Assembly (NCBI GenBank): GCA_000469685.2
Contig: LS997566.1
Coordinates: 28,341,432 to 28,405,431, forward strand
Origin: Haemonchus contortus
Taxonomy: Eukaryota > Nematoda > Chromadorea > Rhabditida > Trichostrongylidae
Length of the DNA stretch: 64,000 nt
Direction: 5' to 3'
Part shown: positions 38,201 to 50,200 of the stretch, piece after piece
Layout: each line of letters begins with the position of its first letter
How positions within the stretch are numbered: position 1 is the stretch's first letter
Program-made: the position numbers and the translations under genes
The notes under the pieces: generated by a model
What the model saw: only the letters and a program-made list of their open reading frames with translations
Told to the model about the DNA's origin: nothing
Database searches by the model: none

Positions 38201-41200
38201 GGGAACGGAGCCCGGTCCTGCCACTTACCATAGGTGTTCCCATCCTGCCCCCTTTACTCCTACCAAATTTGAACGCTCTAGGTCCACGGGGACCGGAGTT
38301 ATGAATTTCCGGTCAGACACACACACCGACACACACACAAACAAACAAACACACACACACAAACACACCGACACACCAACAGACACACTTAGCGAATTAT
38401 ATAAAGTAGGATTTATATACCATATGTAAGGTATCTTACTACCACATATCGGCTGTTAGCATTCTTGTTCATGCACAATACATGACACAATACTGAACAT
38501 CAACATTGTCTGATGCTGGAGGACACAGTACTTGTCGTATCACCCATGTCACCTGTCGCCCCGCTGATTATCGATTTCCTCGAGCGGGCGCCAGTTATGT
38601 ATCCACTCGCCCTCTTCACGAGCTGAGTGATCCAGTGAATCGTCCTCGCTTCAGGAACACGAGGCTCAGCATTCCTTCCGTTCAGAGCTTTCGCGAAGAA
38701 GTCTGACCTTCTCCTTGGCAGCCGTCTGGAATCCGCTTCGTGGGATCAAGTAAGTAACTGTCCTGACCAACGGTCAGTAATATCACATAATGTGTGAAGC
38801 CCACCTGATCTTCGATTTTTCGGCGTATGCATTGGGTCCCGATTTTCGTTCGTTGACGGAGCTCAGGCGCAGATTCCCTTCTGCACTTGCGTGCATAATG
38901 GAATTCTGGGCACCGTTCCTTCGAAAACGCGTTGATAACTTGATAACTTCAGGCGCGTAACGTTGAGTAATGCTGACAGCATGTTCATCCTGCTTTTGTA
39001 CAGTCCAAGTAGTAGTATGAGGAAGGACAGCACTGTCGAAAAAAAGAGCACGGAGCCGGTTGTTCTTCGTTTCCTTCACTACCCCCTTGGCATTCTTGAA
39101 TGTTCCCTGCACGGCGCGTTCCCTTCTGCTCAGCGCCAAAGCTGGGTTGTTCATCATGTTGATTACTATTGATCTATTCAGATGCACGTGAATGAGCACC
39201 TGAAGATATTTGTTCAGTTTGACGTAAAGGGAGCATCAGCTACCAAACTTTCTCTCTTCAACATCATCTTCGTTAAGTGTAGTCTTAAGCCTCTTTTCCA
39301 CAAGCACTATCGAGTTGGACCAGCATTCGTTCGCCTGCTGATTCTCGGTGTCAAAAGCTTAATATCGTCAATCCTTACGTATCGAGTATGAACATCTTGT
39401 TCGACCAGGGCTTTCATTACTGCTCCTGCTTTGACAATATCAAGAACCTTTCTCAAATGCAGACATAACCGCATCCTGTATTTTCTTGATACTCAACAAG
39501 AACCTTCTTCAAACCAATGAATAGTAGTGATGGGATCGATTGTACTGGAATCATTCCAAAGCCTGCTCGATTGCATGGCTGTCCCTCACCTAATATTCTG
39601 CCAATCTTTTTGAGATGACCCGTGTGAAAAGTTCGCAGATCAGAGAGAGCGGGCAGATTGGGCGATAGCTGCCAAATTCCCCTTCTTATACAGCAAGGCA
39701 ACACAGACGTGCTAGTTCTTCACGACGTGAGCACCTTGTATTACGACAAGTACCGCGCGAAAAGCCTATTCAGAGTTCTAACGACAACTGGTGGAAAGTT
39801 CTTCAGATGCTCACGTTTAACGCTATCAAAGCCGGCTGTTGCAAATTCTCCATCGACGTTATACAGAAGACTTCTAATCATTTATTCGTCGACAGTCAGG
39901 TACAATGGAGACGTTCCGACGAGATTCACCTCCTGCCCCTTCTACAGGAGCAGCGGTTTTTATACATACAGAATTCTAGTTCTCACAACATTCCAAGGCG
40001 AATACAATAAGATAACAGAAGATAACAGTATTGAACATAAACATTTGCCAGAGCTTGAGAGAATTCAAACGAGTGACTCATTAACAAATAAACAGATAAC
40101 GTTCAAATACATTCAAGAATAACTAGGAATAGAGGATTGGGGGATTCTCTGTACTCCCGGCGACCTGAGCCAGGGCTATATGACCTGCGGGTAGAGCCTC
40201 GGTGCGATGGGGTATGATGACGTCCTCTTTCCGGTGACCCCTTCTGGCTGCCATGGCGCGGCGAAGTTGACCTTTGATATCGATAGCTGGACGACGCTAT
40301 AAAGGTTCTGCTCGACGTCTGCTGTATCGTGGTGCCTTTTCCTCCCTTCTTCTGGTCCACACGTATAGGGTCATCTTCAGATCATCCTTTTTCTTTTGAG
40401 TGCCATTTCTTCATCTAATAGCTCGTACTTCTTTTCCTTTATCGCGTAGATCTTAGACTAGTTTGCTTTGTGGTCTTCTCTTCTTAACCCTTCTAAGTAT
40501 TTTACGGGGAGAGAGAAGATCTCGTGCTTGGTTCCTCCCTTTGACCTCGATTGTCCACCTTCGCCATCGATTCCAGGATTTCTTTGTCTTCTCGCTCCTC
40601 CTTGATTTCGTCTGCTTTAGATTCTTCTTTTCTGAGCTCTCTGGATCTTTTCTCCTTCTGTTCTTCCGGTTCAAGGCTGAGGTCGTTGTTGATGCGAAGA
40701 ATGTCTTCGAATCGGATTAACTCCTCAATCCCCTGCCTCCTTACATCTTCTGTAGCTGATCCTGAGTCGCGTTCGTCCGATTTCTTCAACTGCAAATCGA
40801 TCCTTCGAGGCATAGACGCGATATCTGGCACTAGATCTAGCATCTTCTCCAATGCCTCGAATCGTTCGTTGACCTCTGTCCGGAAGGCGGCTAGACGTGT
40901 CGACTCTGTTTTTCTGACTTCGTGCATCACGGCATTGTTGCTGGTTCTTTCAACTTCGGTTCTGCATCGGTCTACCTCTTTGAACATTTCATCCACTTCC
41001 ACGAGAATACGGTTCTTCGCGTTATCCATTTGTTCTTTGAAGCTGGACGGCATCACGGTTGAACTCGTCATGACTCGCTTCAGCAGTTCGTCCACGTGCT
41101 CTGGTTTGATGACAAGATTCGTTGGGGCTACAGTCTGTTTGACAAATTCGTGGTGACCCGCTAGGCTCTTCTCAATCTTTTCCATACGAGTGTCGATCTT

Positions 41201-44200
41201 CTGCATGTGGTTGTCCGGAGTGCTCGCTTCTTGTCTTTCCAACACAAGGGTCTTCTGGGTGCTTTCGAAGGCTTCAGTTCCTCACTCGCAGAAGTCCCTC
41301 CAGAGATCGTAGCTGGAAGGGGCCTAACCGTCTTCACGAGTTCGTTTTGCTGCTGAAGTCGACTCAACAGACTTGCTGCTGCGCTTCTTCAGTTTTGCTT
41401 TTTCTTCTTGATTCTTTGCTGCCATTTTCCTTTGAAGCTCTTCCGTACTCGTGTTGGGAGTCGATACTTCTCCTGACGGCATGTGCTGATTTCGGAAGAC
41501 GATCACGAGAGCTGCCGAGAGCTCAGTCCTGTGCATCGTGCTTTTATACGGAACTCTTACAGATGGGGTCAAGCTTAGATTGTGTTGTAGATAGTGTGAA
41601 GCTGCGATGGAGCCGGTGATATGAAATATCATAGGATCTGAGAGGCTGTTTTTCCCTTGGTCCTTCTCTCCGTTGTTTCTTCGTTGCGATGCTTTGGCTC
41701 AATGCTAGGTTTGATTCTATGTGAGTCATCATTTGTCGGACGTTTGAATCTCAGAAACTCAGGACTAGTATGGTTTGAGTCAAAGTTGTTTGATATGGGC
41801 GTTCTGATTTCGACAGGATTTCCGTCGCCGCCGTAGTGCTTCAGTTATACGAAGCGTAAACCTTAGCATCATCCGCGTACATTGGAACCTTGATATCACT
41901 GGACATTCTAATAAAGGATGGGAGATCCATCGTATAGATTAGAAACATCAACGGTGATAAGACCGTCCCTTTAGGTACGCCGCTACGGCACCAGTATTTT
42001 TCTGAGAAATGTACGCCGCTACGGCACCAGTATTTTTCTGAGAAATGGTGCCCAACCCTGACAGTCATATGTCGCTGGCACTGATGGGACTCAAAACATT
42101 TCAAAAGCGACCCGCTGACAGCCAGAAATTCCAACTTCAGCAGCAACTTCGAATGACAGACTCTATCGCACGCCTTAGATAGGTCTACATATGTACACAA
42201 CTTCAATAGCTTCGCCTTTGTTTCGGGCCAGAGAACAGTCAAAGATGCTGTCTAGAAGGTTAGAGAAGGTTGAAGCTCTTTTGAGGAACCCATGTTGCTC
42301 AGTTGGGATGACTTTGGACCTTGTAGCCAAGCTACGAGCTTAACTCTAAGAATGCCTCACAATTACGCGGGAACTGGAGCCAGAATTTGTGATACTATAT
42401 AAGATCTCACAGTGGTCTTGCTGAAGACGTAGCCCGGCTGATCGTGGTCCCATTATTGGTTGTTGGGTCATTAAGAGGGTTACAGTGACTGGCTCCCTTG
42501 CAGATTTCGTGCGTGCCTAGAGAGATATCGAACTTCAGTAGGGCACGGAGGCGTTTGGTCGGATATGCACAAGTTGTTTTGATCTTTTCAGGCTCTGATC
42601 AAGGCAATAATGCCGAATTGTTGGTCAATAAAGTTCAATAACAAGCTAGAGTTCAACACAAGACTATAACAAGCTACAATTATGCCGAGGTTTATGGAAG
42701 AATGTACATAAGTGGAGACTGCTTCGCAATGTGTCAACTCAATATCAAGGCCTCCTGAAGGATATTCTATCGGTGAAGCAAAAGATTGTCTTAGTGCGGC
42801 AAAGCATTTACTTCATCTGCAGCTCTCTGAATCACTGCGTGGTTCCGACGTTCATTTCGAGGAGGAAGCTGGGTGATCTCTTCAGCGGCCCCTAGTGTGA
42901 CTCTGAAGTTTCGGACGTCGAGGTGGAGTTACTCCGAACGGCACTACAAGCAAAGCGTGATACGATACTTCTGTGATGTCAAAGTGCGTTTTGAAAGATC
43001 AAGGTTGTGCTCGGTGCATGGAATCATCTTCGGAGGACGATAGTGGGTGGATCAACATCAATTCGTGAAACTATTCCATTTTAGGTTGAAGCTACCTTAC
43101 AGAAGAAATTCGATGTCCTGTTCAGTTCAACATGTAATTCTTAATAGGTATCAACATGCACCCTGACTTTTGAAAATCATGAAGCCGACATGATCATTCA
43201 AGTGAGCCTGTCGAAATCCTGAGAGGCTTTGCTTATCTGGCTTCACACTTTCAGTTTTGGAATTGGGCCCACGTAAACATTCCAGCTTTTATCAACAGCC
43301 ATATTCGATTAATAAATGGAAGTCCATCAGAGCGTTTGAAGTGCAAATCGCAGACACTATCTCGCCGTCAAGTGTATTCTCCCTCAACTTATGTGACATC
43401 TGAACTTCTAGCAATAAATTGGGTGAAGTTGACTGTTAACTGTATTATTACCAATCATTAGTTGTAAATCTTACTACCAGGTGTTACGAATTCCTTCCGA
43501 AGCGTAGCCTTCCGAAGTCACACACCTTTTCAACCCTCATCCCTTGACATCATTTTCTATTTCAGTCATTTGTGATCTCACGTTCACACGGCATTCATCA
43601 GGCATGCTGCTAAACGTTGAAAGTGAAGGGTATGACGACTTCAATGGTTTCGCTTACATAGTCTCCTTATCACAGTTTCGGACACCGATCCTCACCAAAC
43701 CCTTCACTTCGCTTTCACTTGATGGAAATCCGAACACTGAAAAATTATTTTCTTTGGAACGCTCACATTCATTTTTATCTAATAAAAACTGGATCGTAGT
43801 TGTTTGCAGTGACAGTACCAGCTCCCCTGAATCTTTCTCAAATACTTTTGAACTAAAATTTTAATGTTTTAGTGGACCTATAGAGTGATCTAATAGTCGG
43901 ATTCAGATTACCTTCATCACACTCATAGTCTATAATCACAGATTATTACATTCAGAAACCGAAAATATATATTCAGATATCTACCAATGAAAGGAGAATA
44001 GGAAAAAAAAGCAAGAGTGCAACGTAGACCTCACTCTCTGTAGGATGTATTTATTCCGAATTTCGTTTCGCTCAATTTGACCAAATTTGTTACTCTTTAT
44101 TGAACATTCAGCGGTTCTCTGTGGTTGCCGCAATAAAGCTGTCTTAGAAATTGGAAATTTGGGAACATGTGGTATTCAACAAAAAGCAAAACTACATCGG

Positions 44201-47200
44201 ATTCAAACACTCAGCGGCTCTCCCCTATTGCCGCTTATGCTGCTAATTATGAACGTTTCTCTTAAAGAAATTACTATAGCTGAGAGAAAATTCTGAACTG
44301 ATTGTGTCCCAACTTCATGCAACTCGCTACACCATTTCTTCGTTTTATTATCAGAGTGCAATGAAGACGGTGAAATTATGATTCCGTGTTACTCTCATGT
44401 TATTCATTCCTCTAGATTCGAGGTATTGGGTAATAGTAGGCACGAAAGTGAAGCCTACAGATTGGATGCTCTTTCCGAGAAGATTCTTGTTTGCTAACCG
44501 ATTCAAGGTCCTGTCTGTCCTGTTCATATCTTCCTGACATGAGTTAGGGTTTCCGGGGGTCCGGGAACTTCTCCCCTAACACGGCGTCGCACACGTCGCA
44601 CCCGCCGCCTATCGCAGGACTGCGATGGAAGACTGGAGCGTGCAACTTGTGAGGTAGGGAGTCCTTTAATTATTTGAATTGGCTGGCCGCTCTTTTCAAT
44701 TCCGATGCGGTATTGATCGTCGTTTATATAGGAGGAGTCATTTTAATTAATCAAGTCTAATAAACATGAAAACTAAAAAGAAACAGAAGAAAAAACGATA
44801 AAATCCAATAGAAAAGCAAGGCAGTCAAGGAAAAAAATCGCGACCTATCGATTGGCGGGAGTACGGTAATTGCAGTGGCATTTGCCGCATGCCGCAAAGG
44901 AGAATGCCGCGATAGGGGAGAAGTTCCGTTACCCGGGTTTCCGGATTCTCCTTTCTGCGATAACCTCATGGTACATAGCCATTGTTCCCGAGCATTCGCA
45001 TCCCACTTCGTGCAGCATACTTACGAGTAGGAAGGAATACTGTAGGGCATATTTTAGCTGTCTTCACGTTTGGCTTTTATTCGACAGACCCACTGAAACT
45101 GGAAGCTATTCTTATTTTGTTTACTGGTCGTGACGTTGTTTTTCTCAATCTTTCTATGAGCTTCAGCAATTTTTCTCACTTCACGATAATTTTGGGTAAT
45201 CCTGATTATGGCCAAAAAGAGAAGATAAGACTGAAAATAGTGCGATGAAGGCAAAGAAACTGCGTGAATCGGTGTTTTCAGAGTGGAAAAAGGCTTCGAA
45301 AAATCGTTAAAACGTTGGCGACTATGCGTTCCGATGTTAGGACGCGCGTTTTTGGCTCGCTGGGGTATTGATATTATTTATCAGGTGTTCCTATAATTTT
45401 TTCATGTTTTCATGTATCAGCTGAGCTCACAGCCCTCTAGAAAATCTTGAAGTATTGCTGTCTAGGAATCATTCATTCCTAATCACAGATATCTCTCTCA
45501 TTTATAAAGCAGAAACTTGGTGCGTCGGTTTGTCAGTTTGGGTGTTTGTCGGTATGTCGGTATGTCCGTCCGCAAAAGTTCATGATTACGATAAGAGATT
45601 GATATGGAAAACCCATTCCTCACACTTCCTTCTTCATATAAAAAGCAGTAAATGGGTGGGTAGGTTAATGGAGTGGAGCGTGATATGCGGAATGTAGTGA
45701 GTAATAAGCGAAGCCAGTACTGCGGCACTGTGACTTCTTACTAACAGTGTACAAGTTTGCCTACACTGAATTTCGAATTTGACTACCCCATTCATTTCTC
45801 TTTCTTCATTTTCTGCCCTTCTCATTTCAATGTTTCAGTCTAATAATCCGCAGGGAAATTCCTTTTACTCTTAAGACAAAGTGGAAGCGATCGGCTGACC
45901 GTCATTTTCTTTCGAATTTATTTATCGCAGCATGGGCGACAAAACATATTGCGTTCTATTGATTCTGTTTCTATTGAGCACCCCTTCGAAATAATATCTT
46001 ACTATATACCAGTACTCACTCTTCTCCATTATCCCACCCACCAAGTTACTGCCCTATGTGTAAGAAGGAAATGTGAGAGCTAGGCTTTCCATATCACTGC
46101 CTTTATCGTAATCACAAAGTTTGCGGACGGACACACCGACAGACATACCGACAAACCGACACACCAAGTTTCTGCTTTATAATCCTACTTTATATAATTC
46201 GCTAAGTGTGTCTGTTGGTGTGTCGGTGTGTTTGTGTGTGTGTGTGTTTGTTTGTTTGTGTGTGTGTCGGTGTGTGTGTCTGACCGGAAATTCATAACTC
46301 CGGTCCCCGTGGACCTAGAGCGTTCAAATTTCGTAGGAGTAAAGGGGGCAGGATGGGAACACTTATGGTAAGTGACAGTACCGGACTTCGTTCCCAGGGA
46401 GCGCGGCGTGCGCGTTAGAAATTTTAGGTAGCAAATTCATAACTCCTGTCCCCGTGGACCTGGAGCGTTCAAACTTGGTAGGAGCACAGGCGACAGGACG
46501 GGAACACTTATGGTGGGCGGCAGGACCAGAATCCGTGCTCAAGGGACGCCAAAATAGTCAATGTGGCTCTAATGCTTTCAAACTTGATAGGAAGTAGGCG
46601 GCAGTATGGGAACACTTATGGTGAGTAGTAGGGCCGGAATCTGCCCCCGAGGGACGGGATTTTCGCGAAATAAATGAGTGGAAATCCATAACTCCTGATC
46701 CCGTAGACTTGGAGAGCAAAATCAATAGAAGGAGGCAGGATGAAAACATTGACAATGGACGGGGCCATAGAGAAGAAGATCCACTCACCAATCACTTCCC
46801 AGCGCCTTTGTTATTTACGATCTAGCTTTGACTTTTTGATATGTTTCATTCGACAAGAAGGGTAAGTGGTGTGATTATAAGGAGATAAGTTTGGTTCACT
46901 TTTTGCTACTAGATTACGACCGCTACCCAACAGAGTTTGCGATTAAGTGAAAGGTCACGGTTTCTTTTTGCTTTGATATCATTCTTAGCAAAATTTATCC
47001 GACAGCTAATAATGTTGGATCCACAGTTAATGATGTATCCGTGGAGAAAAGGAGGTACATCCTTGGAGGCATTTGATAGTCTTTACTCTCGCTCAGCGAA
47101 ACAGCAAAATAACCTCGCAAAAAGTGGGAAGAATTTCATTAGTTTGTTGTTTTCGGGCGAAGTCCCTAAGCCCCAAGAAGGAGGAGAGCCCTCGATGATG

Positions 47201-50200
47201 GCATTGAGGAACATTGATGGTAGCTAACATAGTAGCCTCACCCGCGATTAAGTCTCTAAATACTACTTTTCTCTGAACAACCGCCTTTGTGATATTAAAC
47301 GATGTTCTATTCTTACACAGCGAAGATGAACGAAGACGTTAGACGAAGATTACAGAAAAAATCGTCCCTAATCGGAGCTGGCACTGAGGGTGTAGAGCTT
47401 ACAAAGAAAAAGGAGATTTCGAAGAGTCATTTACGCGTAGCGAATTTTTCACAGGAAGGAGGAGCGCCCGGCGTAGCCGGGCGAGCCCGTAAGAAGGGGA
47501 AGCCTGGCGTTAGCCGGGCGGCCCGACTGGTAAGAGAGATAATTGGCTAAGTGTGTCTGTTGGTGTGTTGGTGTGTTTGTGTGTGTCGGTGTGTGTGTCC
47601 GACCGAAAATGCATAACTTCTGTCCCCGTGGACCTAGAGCGTTCAAACTTGGTAGGAGTACGGGGGGGGGGGCATGATGTGAACACTTATGGTTGGTGGG
47701 AGGACCAGATTCCGCTTACAGGGGGCGATGCGGGATAGAAATTTCAGGCCGCGAGTTCATAACTCCTGTTTACGTGGACCTAGAGCGTTCAAACTTGGCA
47801 GGAGTACAGGCAGCAGTATGGGAACACTGATGATATGTGATAAAGGAACTATTGGTAGGACCTGATAAAGCGCCTTAGAAAGCGAGAGGTGCATGATCCG
47901 CCACCTCCGTATTAACGCGGGAGCATTGGTACTTTAGTAAGGGATATGGATTAAGAAGGGACCATATGTGTTCAGTGATAAAGCTTGACAACAACTGTTA
48001 GAGATAACAAGCCATAGACAGTCATCAGGTCTACAACGTCCTTCACATTAATAGGTGATGTAGGATACGGAGGGACCGAAGGTGATTTGTGACAAGGACT
48101 GATAATAAACGAGCAAGGCCTAGAAGGCTAGAGCGAATAGGTTCGTTATCTCCTTCATGTCGACAGTCATACTTTGGTATCCAAACACTGTTCTTTGACG
48201 TTTTTCATTCAATAAGACAGGTAGATGCAGTGATGGGAACCGATCGAAGGCAATTCTCCATAACAAAAAAAATTAAAGTTTGGTTTATTTTTCGCTGTTA
48301 AACTACGACCGCTACCCAGCAAGGTTTCTGACTCAATGCCACATCATGGTTTCTTTTTGTTTCAATATCTTTTGTGACTAAACTCATCCGACCGCCAGTT
48401 ATCTGGATATCCCAATAAGTGATAAATTCGTCGCGAAGAAAAGTTTGCTGATAACCAAGTCTGATAATGTGCGGCATTATCACTCGACAACATTTGTGAG
48501 TAACAATCAAGACTTTGATTGTCCGTCAGTTAAGCCACTATCGGAACATGTTTTTGAGATGAAGAGCAATGAATCGAGACTTACAGTTATAGGCATAAAC
48601 ATCGGCACATACTAAAAACACTGACACTGCCCCATTAGTCCTTTGTCAACTTTTGTAACCGTGAAGGCACCATTTATTCTGAAGAAGCAATGGCGGGTCA
48701 GCCCATTATTACCACTCTGTTAAAAGGAGGGAAATCTGGCATAAGCCGATTTCTTATCATCATTGTCATTGCACGTACTTAACCGACTTATCGGATGTTC
48801 AACATTTTTCGGGATAGGGTGTTTTACACAAGAAGGAGGAGAGCCTGGCGTTAGCCGGGCGATCCGACTGGTAAAAGAAAATAAAGGTTAATGTAAGGAC
48901 AATATAAAAGCGCGGTCGCCAATGGGTTAAAAAGGGGATTGGACGAGATTTAAACCAGAAAAATGGAGGAGAGTGTGGCGTTTGGACGAGCTACACAATG
49001 TGTGTCATTGCCTACGTGTGAGTCCTGGTGCGAATAGCTGACTACGGTAAGCAAAAATTCACTCATAAGCATAAGTTAACAAAAAACCCTCAGTAACAGC
49101 AAAAACAGCCCACCTTTTTTAGACTCTTGAGCTAGAAAGTCAGAGTAAGGATCGCAGAAGCAAAAAGAATAAGAGAGAATAAATGAATGGGAGATAAACA
49201 TCGCTTTATCACTCGGCAATCAGCTGACTTGGATGGGTCCTGGAAAGAATATTGCAATCTGCATCGCCTCGACACTCGTCCGACGTGACATCGATCGAGG
49301 GGCGGGAAGTCCGGGCGATCCGGTAACTGGGCTCCCATTGTGCCCTAGCTGTTGAGTTTTGGGACTCTACAGCGTCCTTCCTAGTACCCTTGGGAGCCAC
49401 TGGATGTTCCTAGGAGGATAATTCGGAAACCTTTGTTATCGGGAACCGTGCCTCTATCACGTTCTGACATGCGTCTACGGATTGACCTTGGTTTCATTGT
49501 ATCGAAACGTTACTAACCTCTGTTTGCTTTGTAAGGTGCGGACGAAGCTTTTGATTCTGTTTTCGACAAAAGGGCCACATTCTCTTGAATCCTGCTCTAA
49601 ACTAATCTTTGGATTTGTTGCTAGTATCGAAGAAGATTATCCATCAATGAGCCTTAGTGATAGCAACGCTGAGCTCCATTTGCCATGAACTAATCATTCT
49701 TTATTCATACTAGGAAGAGCGGAAAGGGCAATGGAGGTGGGTATCATCTCTAAGCTCAAGCCCGTGGATTTTATAGGAGTGGGAACCGTTTATTTTGCAA
49801 TTAGCATTTGATACTGATTCGTATGAGTTTACTCTGTTTGGGAGATCAGCAGTCAATCAGTCAAAGGCCCAGTTCACGATAATTTTGGGCAATCCAGATT
49901 ATGACGAAAATGGAAGATAAAGTGGAAAATAGCGCGATGAAGGCGGGGAAAGTGCGCGAATCGGTGTTTCCAATGTGAAAAAGGGCTTTGAAAAAATCGC
50001 GAAGAAGGCTATGGACGAGATGAGACTAGAAGAATGAAGAAGAAATGGTGTTCAGACGAGTTATACAATGTGTGCCATTGCGTGCGTGTGGGTCCTGGTG
50101 CGAGTAGCTGACAGCAAGCGAAAATGCCTTTCAAAATTCATTCACTCAGTCAAGCATGAGTCAACAAAATCACTAGTAACAACAACATAAATAGCCTACC

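Larger units (their letters stand above)
35555..38411 (-). mobile_element. Helitron-like element, left copy (tandem dimer)
   Basis: On the - strand the element starts TCCTACTTTATATAATTCGC after an A and ends with a hairpin (GCCTGGC-GTTA-GCCGGGC) seven bases before CTGG, followed by T. TC at the 5' end, a hairpin plus CTRR at the 3' end, and insertion between A and T are Helitron hallmarks. The 2857-bp copy is two diverged units: the first at 38411-36921 and the second at 36920-35555, each with the same kind of 3' end. No Rep/helicase frame is visible, so it is non-autonomous. It differs from the right copy by one extra ~144-bp internal repeat (near 38123) and a 26-bp duplication near 36390. 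The alternative is an inverted segmental duplication. Confidence 0.7.
45130..49400 (-). pseudogene. Small membrane-protein gene, copy B (broken, with inserted elements)
   Basis: Exon 1 (about 49400-49110) reads RVSRRCRLQYSFQDPS then RCLSPIHLFSLILFASAILT, homologous to copy A. It has lost the ATG (ATCCAGTGG against ATGCCGGTGG) and carries TAG where copy A has TAC. Exon 2 (from 45201) follows a good CAG acceptor and, in phase with exon 1, reads DYPKLS then stop. The intron has been split by about 3.5 kb of inserted DNA: the right Helitron-like element and the 675-bp inverted-repeat element. Non-functional. Confidence 0.6.

Noticed and set aside
37931..38310. Regular repeats resembling a CRISPR array
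   Set aside because: The ~144-bp units are imperfect, adjoin without unique spacers and lie inside a transposable element of a nematode genome.
39658..40122. 154-codon + strand frame
   Set aside because: Antisense to the RTE fragment; a similar antisense frame lies opposite the RTE copy near 63687-63950.
40551..41156. 201-codon + strand frame rich in Ser
   Set aside because: Mirror of the Glu/Arg-rich coiled-coil frame on the - strand.
35553..48873. Whole 13.3-kb block as one DNA transposon with giant inverted ends (Maverick-like)
   Set aside because: The inner ends also look like true element termini (A|TC), the interior holds only unrelated fragments and a broken host gene, and no Maverick genes are seen. 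Two separate insertions fit better.
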